Shown in pieces: positions 10,134 to 20,951 of a stretch of DNA of 64,000 bases. The notes under the pieces are model-generated. The model worked only from the letters and a program-made list of their open reading frames with translations. It searched no databases and had not been told where the DNA came from. The position numbers and the translations under genes were made by a program. Every line of letters starts with the position of its first letter. Within the stretch, counting starts at the first letter, position 1. Location: the NCBI GenBank assembly GCA_032629725.1, contig JAFEVB010000001.1, forward strand, positions 992,001 through 1,056,000. The letters are read 5' to 3'. Source of the stretch: Gremmenia infestans. Taxonomy: Eukaryota; Ascomycota; Leotiomycetes; Helotiales; Hamatocanthoscyphaceae.

Positions 10134-13100
10134 ATGAGCTCCTGGATGAACGACGCCGCCGTCCAAAATCACAATGGCGCAGGCTTCAACCATCTTGACT
10201 CGAATCCTGGCGGGGCCATGCTTGACCCATCCCATTTTATGAACAACCCTACCTCCTTCGATCCTGCCCACTTCCAAAACCAGCAGCTCCAACAACGAAT
10301 GCAAAATGGCGCAATGCGCAATGGCTCTCCGTCCTTCAACAACCCGGTATATCAGACGAACCCCGTGATACCCTCTAAGAGACCGCGACCACGAGAAGAC
10401 AGTCTTGGTGGATCACCCCGTCAAGCGCCCAATATGCTTCCAAATTCGCGCTCTCAGACTCCGCAGCAAAACCAGTATTCCGGATTTCCAGCGAATAATG
10501 CGCCCCAACAACAACACGCGACTCAACAGGCACCTTACTCCCATTTGCAGAACGGCTCATCTAATGCTAGCCCATCCCCAATAATGGGCAATCAGTTACG
10601 TCCTGGCGGCGTACCGCAACGAGTCTCGACCGCTTCTCCACACCCATTTTCCCCAGCCGCTCAACAATTCTCTCAGGCTTCACCATCCCAGTCAGACCAT
10701 GGCAGTCGAGTCGACACGCCGCAAAGTAGTAATCCTTACACGCAGAATCCAGGCTTTGCGCAAGGGTTCAATCAGAACTTCACACCCCCTCCTGGACGGA
10801 CATCTGCTCCTCCTCAAAACGCCATGTCCACACCACAGCCCCATATGCAGCAGAGCCAATTATATGCCCAACAGCAAGCTCAGCAGCAAGCCCAACAGCA
10901 AGCTCGACAACAACAGCAAGGCACACCACAAAGCATGGATCAACAGAAACTGCTCTACCAAATGCGGATGCAGCAACAAATGCAGCAGCAGAATCTGATG
11001 GCAGGCCAGCGGGCAAACATGCCCCTCAATGTAAATCCGATGGCAAAGCAGATGCCTGGCCAGAATGGACAATTCGCTGGCATACGGGCTCAGCAGCAAG
11101 CCGCGCAATCTCGAGGCAACTTGAATCCGGAGAATTTCTTGAAAAGCTTGCAATCTTTCATGCAGCAAAGGAGTCTGCCTTTAGATATGAATCCTGCTGT
11201 GGGCGATAAATCGGTCGCATTGATGACATTATATATGACTGTGATGAGGTATGGTGGATATAAGAAAGTTAGTGCGCAAAACGGATGGAATCAAGTTGCC
11301 CAAGCGCTCCACTTTCCTCCAATACAAAGCCCGACCGCGGCGGCTCAGCTCAAAGGACATTATGAGAGGAACCTACTTATGTTTGAGGAGGCTTGGCAAT
11401 TGAACCAACAGCGACAGCGCGCAGCCATGATGCAGCACAACCCCAATGCTGGAGGGCAAGTATCGCCGACGAAGCAGATAAATCCCCAAGTTGCTATGCA
11501 GCAATCGCAGCAATTTATGCAACAACAAGCACTCATGGGCCAGCAACATCATCTTCAGCAACAGCAAATGCAGTCAACCCCTGTGAAACAGATACATTCG
11601 CAACAGCAACCTGTGAACGGATTCTCTACACCCCAACAACCTCCTGGACAGCCTCATATCATGGGTTCGCAAGGACACGCACGAAATAGCCTGTCGAGGA
11701 CTATTGAGGCTACTACTCCGCAAAATGGGTCTTCTTTCACGATGCCATCTCCCGTGTCTGCTTCGAAACCGGGAAGCCTATCTCTACAATCACCGCAGGT
11801 AGCTAGCAGCGCTCGTGCTGACGACCCTGTCCATACAGAGTACAACCTCCCTGACGTGTTGGATCCCAAGGTTCGATCGCTGGATACATTTGGAGGCGTT
11901 CAAGTAGAGTCCTTATTGAGAGTTGGGTCAGAATTGACTCGGTCGAAACCTGACATTCCGGCTGCCCTTGAGCTCGGCCTGATTGATATCGACGCTCTAA
12001 CTAGAAGTCTACAGTGTGGAATTCATGCTGAAGTTCGGTTAGCGTTGGACACCTTGTGTATACTCGCCGTGGATTCTCGTCTACAATTCGATTTAACGGT
12101 TTGCGAAGACCTTGTAGAGACACTTATTGATTGTGCCGAAGATCAAGTCGAACTTCTCGCCGAGAACGCAGCTGAGGTTTCGGACGTCATGCTTATTAGC
12201 TCTTACGAAGATGTCGTGCGTGGCAACCGATCAGATCAAGAAAACCTACAAGACGTACCAAAATTTGGTTCACTGGAGTCTGAACTGAACCTTGCCGTTA
12301 ACAAGTTGATCTGTATAACGACTATTATGCGAAATCTATCATTCCACGACAAAAATCATGCTCTCTTGGCCGACGAACTTGTTGTCAAATTCTTGTGTGT
12401 CGTTATTAGGTATTTGGGCACTCGAAACATGCTTTTGCGAACGAATTCCAACACGCTCGATTTTATGAAGGATCTCATCGTCATTTTATCAAATCTAGCC
12501 CAGGCGATCGAATTACCTGGTCGAGAACAAGCTCTGTGCCTGCTGCATTTCCTTCTTGCATTCGCACCTTGTCCCCCGCCCAATACTGTGGGAGCTGATA
12601 GTGTTGTATTTACACCATACGATCCTGCGATTCATCGATATTTGCCTGCGGCTGTGGATAGTTTGGCCAAGTTACTTGCTCGAGATGAGCCTAACCGAAC
12701 ATTTTACAAGACAATCTTCGCCTCAGATGCTACCTCTTCCGCTCCGTTCGATCTCCTTACCAAAACATTCGCTCTCGCCATTTCGCCACTCCCAGATGAT
12801 AAGCAGGGAACAAAACGTGGGCATCCACTGGTGCCTGTGGCTGAAGCTCGGAAGCCGGTCTTGATGCAAGGAATACTAGCTGCGGAAATTTTGGCGAATC
12901 TGGCACCTGGATTTGAAACAGGCTTAGCTAATTCCTGGTTGAGGTCTGAAGATGGTTTCGCGCAAAAACTTTCTCGACTGATCTTGACTCTATGTCTGGA
13001 AACCGCTCCACAAGTTCCTCAGCAACGGGGGCAAAACGCACCAAAAGGAGTTGAGGATGCAGATCTTTTTCAAATTACTCAAGGTGGAATTGCCGTGTTA

Positions 13101-13265
13101 CGACGCCTGGCGGAAAAATCTCGAAATCCAGAAGACCCCAGGTCTACGACACCTTTCGCAGGCCTACCTTCAAAGGAGAGTTTGTTAGCGGCATTGAAAA
13201 TTGTTAATCCAAGGCTTCAGGGGATTCTTAAACAATTATGTGCATACGCAGGGTTGGGCACATAA
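10134..13265 (+). CDS. swi1: SWI/SNF chromatin-remodelling subunit Swi1, ARID protein
   Basis: Single-exon gene of 1043 aa. The first 320 residues are Gln/Asn/Pro/Ser-rich low complexity with a dense poly-Gln stretch near residues 240-285 (QQQAQQQAQQQARQQQQG). An ARID DNA-binding domain follows at about residues 327-425 (FLKSLQSFMQQRSLPLDMNP ... YGGYKKVSAQNGWNQVAQAL). A second Gln-rich region runs to about 570. The C-terminal half (600-1040) is a helical, repeat-like region with a conserved start 'HTEYNLPDVLDPKVRSLDTFGGV'. This matches the architecture of fungal Swi1, the ARID subunit of SWI/SNF, which remodels nucleosomes in the nucleus. The Met at 10134 follows a very long upstream region, and the next Met is four codons later. 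Confidence 0.88.
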   Translation: MSSWMNDAAVQNHNGAGFNHLDSNPGGAMLDPSHFMNNPTSFDPAHFQNQQLQQRMQNGAMRNGSPSFNNPVYQTNPVIPSKRPRPREDSLGGSPRQAPNMLPNSRSQTPQQNQYSGFPANNAPQQQHATQQAPYSHLQNGSSNASPSPIMGNQLRPGGVPQRVSTASPHPFSPAAQQFSQASPSQSDHGSRVDTPQSSNPYTQNPGFAQGFNQNFTPPPGRTSAPPQNAMSTPQPHMQQSQLYAQQQAQQQAQQQARQQQQGTPQSMDQQKLLYQMRMQQQMQQQNLMAGQRANMPLNVNPMAKQMPGQNGQFAGIRAQQQAAQSRGNLNPENFLKSLQSFMQQRSLPLDMNPAVGDKSVALMTLYMTVMRYGGYKKVSAQNGWNQVAQALHFPPIQSPTAAAQLKGHYERNLLMFEEAWQLNQQRQRAAMMQHNPNAGGQVSPTKQINPQVAMQQSQQFMQQQALMGQQHHLQQQQMQSTPVKQIHSQQQPVNGFSTPQQPPGQPHIMGSQGHARNSLSRTIEATTPQNGSSFTMPSPVSASKPGSLSLQSPQVASSARADDPVHTEYNLPDVLDPKVRSLDTFGGVQVESLLRVGSELTRSKPDIPAALELGLIDIDALTRSLQCGIHAEVRLALDTLCILAVDSRLQFDLTVCEDLVETLIDCAEDQVELLAENAAEVSDVMLISSYEDVVRGNRSDQENLQDVPKFGSLESELNLAVNKLICITTIMRNLSFHDKNHALLADELVVKFLCVVIRYLGTRNMLLRTNSNTLDFMKDLIVILSNLAQAIELPGREQALCLLHFLLAFAPCPPPNTVGADSVVFTPYDPAIHRYLPAAVDSLAKLLARDEPNRTFYKTIFASDATSSAPFDLLTKTFALAISPLPDDKQGTKRGHPLVPVAEARKPVLMQGILAAEILANLAPGFETGLANSWLRSEDGFAQKLSRLILTLCLETAPQVPQQRGQNAPKGVEDADLFQITQGGIAVLRRLAEKSRNPEDPRSTTPFAGLPSKESLLAALKIVNPRLQGILKQLCAYAGLGT

Positions 13266-13583
13266 GGCGAATTGATTATTTTTACTCTTTGTACCACATT
13301 CCATAGACGCATCGATACTTGGCAGCGTTTGGAGTAGGCGTTCGAACATTCTGATATCTGTTTATGTAGCATGGCTTTTTGCCTAACGTCTTTCCTTGGC
13401 TGGTATTTTATTCAGGTTGCTGTTGTACAAGTTGAATGACTCTTCTGGATGAGTGAGAAAAAGACAGAATGGTGTTGTACATATAGGCACGAGTCTGCAA
13501 ATTGATAATGCAGAGCTTTGCTTCACGAAGCAAACCATGAACCTCCAATCCTACACTTCCTTCACAACAATTCTACACCTCCT
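13266..13583. other. Convergent 3' region
   Basis: 318 bp between the stop codons of the SWI1-like and mL49 genes. It holds 3' flanking sequence and an imperfect repeat (CTACACNTCCTTCA / CTACAACCTCC) near 13550-13605, and no gene. Confidence 0.5.
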
Positions 13584-14071
13584 TCATAATAATTCTACAA
13601 CCTCCACGAACCCGACCTGATTGGTCCCCAGAAACTTCTTGATATCGTCTCGGTGATGACCCTACTGCGAATTAGAAATAACCTCAATACAAGCTTCAGG
13701 CGTATTCATACCTTCACAACGATATGCCTCGTCAATTGATGGATCACCACATCCTTCGCATCTTGTAATTTCAAAGTATTCTGCAAATCCGCTTTCAAGG
13801 CGTCGATATCCCCTTCAATATGCTTGATCTTCGTTAAGTGCATGTTCCCGCCGCGCTTGTTCAACTGATATACTGGGTATTCCTTGCTCTTGGTCAGGGC
13901 TATACGGTAGGGTTTCGATGCGGAGATGGCTGTTGTCAGAGAAGGTGGTGCTGGTGTTGACGAGGCGGCTGTTGTTGAAGCTCTGGCGGCTCCGAGGAAG
14001 TGATTGATTGTGGAGGGTCGAGGGAGGGCTCTCGGGCGGAGGAAGAGGAGGGGGAGCTGTGCGAGTGCCAT
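13584..14071 (-). CDS. img2: Mitochondrial large-subunit ribosomal protein mL49 (Img2 family)
   Basis: Two exons, 13712-14071 and 13584-13661, give 145 aa. The N-terminus (MALAQLPLLFLRPRALPRPS) is basic and hydrophobic, a good mitochondrial presequence. The core matches the mL49 family: PYRIALTKSKEYPVYQLNKR, then a TKIKHIEGDIDALKADLQ block and IVVKGHHRDDIKKFL. The last block is only completed by splicing out 50 nt; reading through would stop after HIVVKV, so the intron is favoured. An upstream in-frame ATG at 14134 would add 21 residues. The product is a structural protein of the mitochondrial ribosome, as known for the family. It is divergent from the eIF3e gene, with 237 bp between starts. 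Confidence 0.85.
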
Positions 14072-14308
14072 CGTGGGAAGAGTATTTGAGTATAAGGACA
14101 GACAATTGTTTTTCGCTGTTGTCGTCGCCAACACCTCACAAAGAGGACAAGGCGAGCGCAGGGTTCATTTCAACACGCTACAGTAAATGCCCACTAGCGC
14201 AAATATTTTAAAGTGGACCCGCACACAAATCTCAGATATCTTCAACCGCGACGACGACGACCCCACCTCCACGACTTCATTCCCTCCTCCAACAGAACAG
14301 TCGCAACC

Positions 14309-15722
14309 ATGGCGGACAACACGCCCACCACAGCCAGCGACCTGCTTAACGGTGCTCAATCCCAAGCTGCCAAAACCCCCGAGGAAATCGCGAAAGAATA
14401 CGACCTCCTACCCAAACTCGTCACGCATTTGGATCGCCATTTAATATTCCCGCTGCTGCAGTTCGTCGCGGATCAGGATGAGGAGGGCGAGGCGGCTCAT
14501 TTCACAAAGGCCAAGTATGAGCTGTTGAATAAGACGAACATGACGGATTACGTGGCGACGCTTTATTGTGAGATGGAGGGAGTACAGGATCCGCCAAAGG
14601 AGTTTGCGGCCAAGAGGCAGCAGGTGCTGGATCAGTTGGAGAAGTATAGTCAGGAGAGTGAGAAGATCACCGATTTACTTGGGAGAGAGGATGTCGTTAC
14701 CGGGCTCAGGAGTGATAAGGTTGCTAATTTGGAGTTCTTGAAGAAGGAGCACGATGTATGTTTTATACTACAAGAGGGGATGTGTGGCATGTGCTAATAT
14801 GTAACAGGTCACTATTGAGGAGGTCAATGTTCTTTATGACTTTGGCAACTTTCAATACAGCTGCGGTAACTACCAAGCTGCAGCCGAGCTTCTCTACCAA
14901 TTCCGAGTCCTGTCTACCGACAACGATAAAGTCTCTGCCGCGACCTGGGGAAAGCTAGCTTCTGAGATCCTAACCGGAAACTGGGAGTCTGCGATGGAGG
15001 AAGTCCAAAAAGTAAAGGAATCGATTGATACCAAACTCTTCAGCAACCCCCTCGCACAACTCACCCACCGCACCTGGCTCATCCACTGGGCACTTTTCCC
15101 TTTCTTCAACTACGAACCCGCCCGCGATACAATCTGTGAGCTCTTTTTCTCTGCTCCATTCATCAACACTATTCAAACCGCCTGCCCCTGGATCCTGCGC
15201 TACTTGACCGCCGCAGTCATCACCAACCGCAGCCGCACACGCAACACTGGCCAATACCAAAAGCAACTCAAAGATATCATCCGTATCGTCAAGCAAGAAA
15301 ACTACGAATATAGCGACCCGGTCACCGACTTTATTAAGGCTCTATACATTGACTTTGACTTCGAGGAAGCGCAGAAGAAGCTCTCGGAAGCTGAGGAGGT
15401 CCTACGTTCCGACTTTTTCCTCGTAGCAGCATCAGACTCTTTCGTCGAAGCCGCTAGACATCTGATCTCCGAGAGCTACTGCAAGATCCACCAGCGTATC
15501 GATATCAAGGACTTGAGCGCACGGTTGGGCCTGAACCAAGATGAAGGCGAGAAGTGGATCGTGAATCTGATTAGAGATACGAGGGTGGATGCGAAGATTG
15601 ATTATAAGGAGGGAACCGTAGTAATGAACCACCCCCCGAGCAGTGTTTATCAGCAAGTTATCGAGAGGACGAAGGGTGGATTCTTCAGGACGCAGGTTTT
15701 GAGTGCTGCTGTTGCGAAGTGA
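14309..15722 (+). CDS. int6: Translation initiation factor eIF3 subunit e (Int6)
   Basis: Two exons, 14309-14755 and 14808-15722, join in frame to 453 aa, close to the usual family length. The N-terminus (EEIAKEYDLLPKLVTHLDRH, LIFPLLQFV) is the conserved eIF3e N-terminal domain. A PCI domain occupies the C-terminal third, including 'DFDFEEAQKKLSEAEEVL' and 'FCK'-like 'SESYCKIHQRIDIKDLSARL'. It is a scaffold subunit of the eIF3 complex, acting in the cytoplasm in 40S recruitment. The ATG at 14309 sits in a good context (AACCATGGC). An in-frame ATG at 14213 is upstream but gives a non-conserved extension. Confidence 0.93.
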
Positions 15723-16440
15723 GAGCGAGTAGGAAAGTGGAATCGCAGGGAATGCATGGCTGGCGTTTTTGGGCTGGGCAAAGAAGCAAAAGTGCAGGCA
15801 GGCTGTGTGATGGCTGGCTGCTTTTTATATTTGAGTTCCCATACATAGATGATGGTACCCAATCAACGATTTTCAGATGTCCATACTTTTTTCTAACTCC
15901 TTTTTACTCTAGTCCACAAGTTGGACGTTTAGCTCGCAAGTTGCGAAGTTCAAGAACTTGTTGACAATGCATAATATGATCGTCGTTAAAGTCTTGGTCC
16001 CTTACATATAGCTTCTTCATTTCAATCTGCTTTGTATAGCTCGAGGGCTAGAATATCGACAGGCTTCAACCATACATACATGGCTATGAACTTGAAGCCA
16101 GTACTTTCCAGTTAATGCAGGGAAATCATAGGTGCCTACCTTAGGTAGCGATACGCGTGTTGTCTAAAGCCTAACTAAATTTTCGAAACGAGCGCTGAAT
16201 GTTCAGGCAACGTTCACAACGCGGCTTTGCTGCGTTTTCGGCCTTCATTTGAACGCCGAATTTGATTTATTCGCTCTTGTATAGTCCTCCAACTGGACTA
16301 GTGATCTTTATCCCATCTTCGGAAACTTTGATATAAGTACAACCTGCGGCTGCTGCTAGAAATTGCTTCACGTTGGAGCTCTCTCATGATCAAGGATCCT
16401 TCCGAATAGACATACACGTCATCATCACGTTCCTGATCAG
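15723..16440. other. Intergenic region
   Basis: About 720 bp between the eIF3e gene and the oxidoreductase remnant. No supported gene. I see AT-rich 3' flank and a presumptive promoter for the oxidoreductase, and no clear repeats. Confidence 0.45.
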
Positions 16441-17601
16441 ATGTCAACCACCAAGCCCACGATGCGCGCTCTCGGGGTACGGAAATGGGGGAAATCTGAT
16501 AAGCTAGAAGAGTTAAGCGTGCCGGTCCCATCTATCGGCAATCCGAATGATATTCTTATACGAGTGAAAGCAATTGGGCTCAACCAAGCTGATGCCGTGA
16601 AAGCATTGGGCTATGCTAGATTAGTCGACAGAGACAGGTATTTATTCATTTATCTTTCTCCTCTCTTAATTCATAGAAGTGTAACCAGATACAGTAACTG
16701 ATCCATACGAAAAGGGTTGCCATTTATCATTGGCTTCGATTACGCGGGAATCGTGTCTGCAGTAGGGAGTTCTGTCGTGGATTTCGCCCCCGGAGATGCA
16801 GTTTACGGATTCGAAATGGGCGGCACAGCTGCAGCCGAGTATTTACTGTTGACAGCGAGCTATAAATACTCCATCGCGAAGATACCGGGAGAGCTCTCGT
16901 TCGAAGAGAGCGCGTCGCTCGCGGTATCTACGCACACGGCGCTGCGGGCACTCGATAAAATCGACGATGCAATGCCGGGCGGTTTGAAGGGGAGAACAGT
17001 TCTAGTAACTGCTGGTTTGGGGAGTTATTGGTTCGGTGGCATTACAGCTTCTGAAACCTGTTTTTGGGGCGGGGAAAGTCGTTACTACGCTCTCTACGGG
17101 GAAGATTCCCTTGCTTTCGGGGTTGTTGGGCGAGGGGCTGGTGGACCAGATTATAGACTATACCACCCAGGACGTGGTGTCCGAAGCCGGTACTGGGTCT
17201 GTGGATTTTGTACTTGATACTGTCTTTGCCTCTATGGCATATCTTGCGCTTCTGAAGCCGGGCACGGGGGTTGTGTTGTCTGTCATGGGGAAGAGCGGAA
17301 CAACGTTGATGGAAGATTATCAGGTGCACCGTGGTTGTTAAAGAAGCTGATGAATTTCCTCGAAGCGTTTTTTAAGTGGAGGGCTTCGAGGTGGGGGGTC
17401 AGGTATGAGCATGCGAATACCCAGTTCACGAAGGAGGACTCTGAGAGGATCGGGAAATGGGTGAGGGAGGGGAAGCTGAAGCCCGTTGTTGTTGTTGGTG
17501 AGATTTTCGGCATGGAGGACTTGGAGCGTTCGAGGAAAGCGTTTGATTTGGTTTGGACGGGCAAGGGCGCATTAGGGAAGTATGTGGTTAAGATATCCTA
17601 A
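16441..17601 (+). pseudogene. Medium-chain dehydrogenase/reductase (quinone-oxidoreductase-like), two frameshifts
   Basis: Exon 1 runs 16441-16636 (MSTTKPTMRALGVRKWGKSD...). Exon 2 starts at about 16716 and restores a GroES-like fold with 'LPFIIGFDYAGIVSAVGSSV' and 'FAPGDAVYGFEMGG'. The frame then breaks twice. Near 17020-17040 the Rossmann stretch VLVTAGLG continues as ALQLLKPVFGAGKVVTTLST only in the +1 frame. Near 17322-17328 the original frame returns (APWLLKKLMNFLEAFF, then LKPVVVVGEIFGMEDL and KGALGKYVVKIS). The two shifts compensate each other, so about 290 nt are read in the wrong frame. This looks like a decaying gene of the zinc-free MDR class, or two sequence errors. No intron of plausible size removes either break. 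It lies 0.8 kb from the terpene locus and could be a lost tailoring enzyme. Confidence 0.75.
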
Positions 17602-18434
17602 GAATCATACGGGAACTGGTGTCTTTTTAATCATCATAACGTCGTAGAGAAGAAGAATCTCTATTACCCTCCCTAACCTTCTCCGATTCCGTTTTTCCTT
17701 CCATTCTTCCTTCCTCCCTGCATATCCTCTCCTACTCGTCGTATTCCAGTCATTCTTCAATCCGGAGCCACAAATCTACTAACGTCTCCTTGCTATAAAC
17801 AAAAAAGGAAAGTGTTGCTGTCCCCCAAATGAATAGATTTTCTCTCAGCTGGTCATTTTCCGTCCATGAACTCAAGAACTCAAGAACGCGACAACAGCGC
17901 ATTGCTTGCTTCTTGACCGCACTCACAAAAGTCTAAAAATGTTCTCGGAGATTCGAACAAAATCAGGATTGTATTTCAACTGTCACTCACGTTCACTTCC
18001 ACGTTTACAGCTGCGAGATTCGCTTATGATGCTGATTCGAGGATAGTGTCATCTACCCCACCCCCCTTTTTACCCCGCGATTTGTTGATTTTTTACCTCG
18101 CAACTAGAATTGTTACGTGGGGATTCTATGTTCAAATAAATGAATTTGATCCAAGTATGAAAGAAAGCAAAGAGAGCAAAGAAGATAAGGAAAGGAAAGA
18201 TTTGTATAAGTTCTTCTAGTTGTAACTATTGCTGTCAATTACACGAACGATTCCAATAGATCTCAGAGCGGGGAATGGCATCAAACGTTATAGGTGGTTC
18301 AACGATACTTAAAATTTCTAGTCCATTGGGAAGGTATGCTTTCAGATATAAGTGTGTATGGTGTGAAGTTCCCGCCATTTAGCACGTGCGCCATCAGCTT
18401 CCTCTGACACCTGAACGACCAGCTGTATTGCTTC
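17602..18434. other. Intergenic region left of the terpene locus
   Basis: About 830 bp with no supported gene. It contains a short tandem duplication (CTCAAGAA twice, near 17871-17887), a C-rich/T-rich patch near 18056-18075 and an A/G-rich tract near 18160-18200. Confidence 0.45.
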
Positions 18435-20398
18435 TTAATATGACCTCCATGTCTCTCTTTCTGTAAGATTAGATCTCTTGTTGAATTTCACCATAAGGGG
18501 CGGCTTGTAATGTGCAATGAAGCCTTTCTGCTGTGTCCAGTCACGGGATTCCGGAGCCAACTCCATGTCGAATTCCCAGAAAAGGCGCGCCAGGAAGAGT
18601 TTCGAGTTCATCGATGCCAGCCTTGCGTGTCTGATTAGCTAGAGAACAGTATATTACTAAGGCGGAAATTACTCGTGAGCGATGCACTTTCTCGGCCCGT
18701 AACTGAATGGCTGCAGAGCATTTCGATGGTCTCCTGCATACTCCTCACTGACAACGTCAAACCATCTCTCAGGGTGAAATTCATCTGGATGCTTGAAGTT
18801 CTGTGCGCTGCGGTAGGTTGCCCACTAGATGACGAGAGTTTTAGTAATTCCCTATGCAAGACGGTTTCGGGAGTAGAGGAAACTTATATTCCCAATTTGG
18901 GAAATTTATGAGGATTTAGAGCACATGAGATGAGTCATAATAGAAGGGGGCAGGCTAGAATTAAAGAGCAGGTTATCCTTACATGGTTGATTCCCACGAC
19001 TGTACCTTGGGGGACATATTTTCCGCAGATAGACACTCCGCCGCGTGGAACGACACGAGTCAAAGTCGCTACGATCGGGGGAAATATCCTGATAGACTCA
19101 TCGGTGACAGCTTTGAGGTATTTCATACTGTTGACCACGTCCAAATTCAAATCCGATGTCTTCGACGCCGCATTTCTGATCTCGGCGTAGAGTTTTGACT
19201 TTACATCGGGGTTGGATAGGATGTAATAGACAGATGCGCATAACCATGCAACAGTGGTTCCGGTTCCCGCGGCGATGAATATAGCGGCGTTATTCAGGAT
19301 CTGCGATTTACCCGTGTCTCCTTCTTTTGGATGTCGCTCCATGTAAGATACTGATTTCTTATCAGTAAAAACAAACCAATTGTTATGCTAGGAACTCATA
19401 CTTATGTCGGTTTCACTTCCTCCATTATCCAACCTATTTTGTATCAATGGACCAACGACCTGATGATGCAGCAACCCTCCCGAAATGAATGGTTGGAGGG
19501 TATCTTGGATGTAGGCAATCATGGGTATACGTCGAAGGCTGATTGGGATGTAGGCGAACCGCAGTATGTTATCGAAATAATGCACAGATGGATGGATTTT
19601 GCCATGAGGGTTGCTTGCTCCAATATCTCGATCGGCAACAAATTTGCAATTGAAGTCAAAAATGGCGTTGGCAAACATTGGTCCTACATCAACGGTATCG
19701 GCAGCCAATATTTGGGTCGTGAGATTCGCGATGGCACGATCAGTGTAATGTGTGAGGAGGTGTTCTTTCGTCATCAATGACTTTCGAGTGAAAGCATACG
19801 CGAGAGCCCGTCTTTGTGGAGCGTAGAAAGTTCCTTCGGCGTTGACCTAATTTTGACACAATAAATTCTGAGTGATCTTTCGATGTTCTTAATTGGGGAC
19901 TTACGACCGTATCAGCGCCCTCAAACCCGGCTCCATAGAGGAGAGTATCCTTTAGAAGACGGTTACCAGTGGCTGAAGCCTTGTCTTCTCCATGAAGTTG
20001 GATGTTCCGGCCTTTGCGTTGCATTAGCAAAATTATAGGCAATGCGTGAAATGTCCAACTAACCGTAAATTGAATTCCAGGCTTCAGCGGTGTTGTATGA
20101 CAGCTCATTCGGTGCGATGCGTACGACATCGCCATATTGGTCGTGTAAACGTTTGATCTCCAAGAATGAGTTTCCTTGAATGATCTTTGAAATATACCAG
20201 AAGCCAGTCACTTTGCCGTAAATCGGACCAGGGAACGAACGCAGGGGGTGAAGGTATAAGTTGTAGACGGCATGCATGAGGTAGAGTCCGACCTGTTCTC
20301 ATTTAGCGGTTGAAACACAAGAGTAGTGCCCAGAAAGCCAAAGGACTTACTAAACCACAGCAGAGCGAGGCAAAGCCGAAGTCTTCAGAGGAAGGCAT
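18435..20398 (-). CDS. Cytochrome P450 monooxygenase of the terpene locus
   Basis: Seven exons (20351-20398, 20064-20292, 19905-20011, 19402-19846, 18983-19350, 18673-18824, 18435-18630) join exactly in frame to 514 aa. The N-terminus is short and hydrophobic (FGFASLCCGLVGLYLMHAVY) and leads into YNLYLHPLRSFPGP, typical of fungal CYP65-like P450s. The I-helix reads AGTGTT (residues 304-309), with Gly where the usual acidic residue precedes the Thr. The ExxR motif is ESIR (361-364), the PERF-like segment HPERW (416-420), and the heme loop FSYGPRKC has Cys446. It is probably an ER-bound oxygenase that hydroxylates the terpene made by its divergent neighbour. They share a 553-bp promoter, which suggests co-regulation. 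The substrate is inferred from context only. Confidence 0.92.
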
Positions 20399-20578
20399 CA
20401 CGAGGAGACAAAGAGGGAGTGTTCTTTGACCGTCGATCGCCTAAGTGTAGGGAGCTTGTTGGGATTTGTCTGGAGTCTGGAAGATCTTGAGGGGCGTTCT
20501 GCTGTCTGATCGGGCGTGGGTGTGAGACCTCATCAGTTAGCAATTAGTCAAGTTGTTTTCACAACAAGAAGATAATCA

Positions 20579-20598
20579 CCTCGGTGAATAAGTCGAGG
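20579..20598. promoter_or_regulatory. Inverted repeat CCTCG-N10-CGAGG
   Basis: Perfect 5-bp arms around a 10-bp spacer in the shared P450/terpene-synthase promoter. The form suits a dimeric zinc-cluster activator, but no binding data are available and the match could be chance. Confidence 0.4.
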
Positions 20599-20761
20599 AG
20601 TCATTTCCAACCACAGTTTGATATATTCACCAAGGCTCTAAGAAACTTGTCATTAGTTAATAACCTGTGTGAATCAGTGGAAATCAGTAGAAATTAATAC
20701 TACTTATACCCAGAATATATTCATTAGGTCTTTAGTGACCTGCTCCACAAAGAAACATTAC

Positions 20762-20907
20762 CAACCCTAAATTCGTGGATTCACTCGAGCTACTGGGTAA
20801 CAATATCCTTTTTGAAGAGGCCGGGATCATCATACGTGCTAGAGCCATATCAACTTCCTCAAGAATCAAGATAATTTGACCTCTAAGTATTCATCAACCC
20901 TAGATTC
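20762..20907 (+). repeat. Two copies of CAACCCTARATTC
   Basis: A 13-bp direct repeat at 20762-20774 (A at the variable position) and 20895-20907 (G). The second copy is about 45 bp upstream of the terpene synthase ATG. It may be a promoter element specific to that gene. Confidence 0.45.
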
Positions 20908-20951
20908 CGGAATACACTACACCTTCTACTCCAGACCGCATACTTGAAACG

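Larger units (their letters stand above)
20399..20951. promoter_or_regulatory. Bidirectional promoter between P450 and terpene synthase
   Basis: 553 bp separate the two divergent start codons. It holds a CCTCG-N10-CGAGG inverted repeat (20579-20598), a GTTGT-N4-ACAAC inverted repeat (about 20552-20565) and two copies of CAACCCTARATTC (20762-20774 and 20895-20907). Inverted repeats with fixed spacers are the form recognised by dimeric Zn2Cys6 fungal regulators, so co-control of the two genes is plausible. No such regulator gene lies in the window. Confidence 0.6.
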
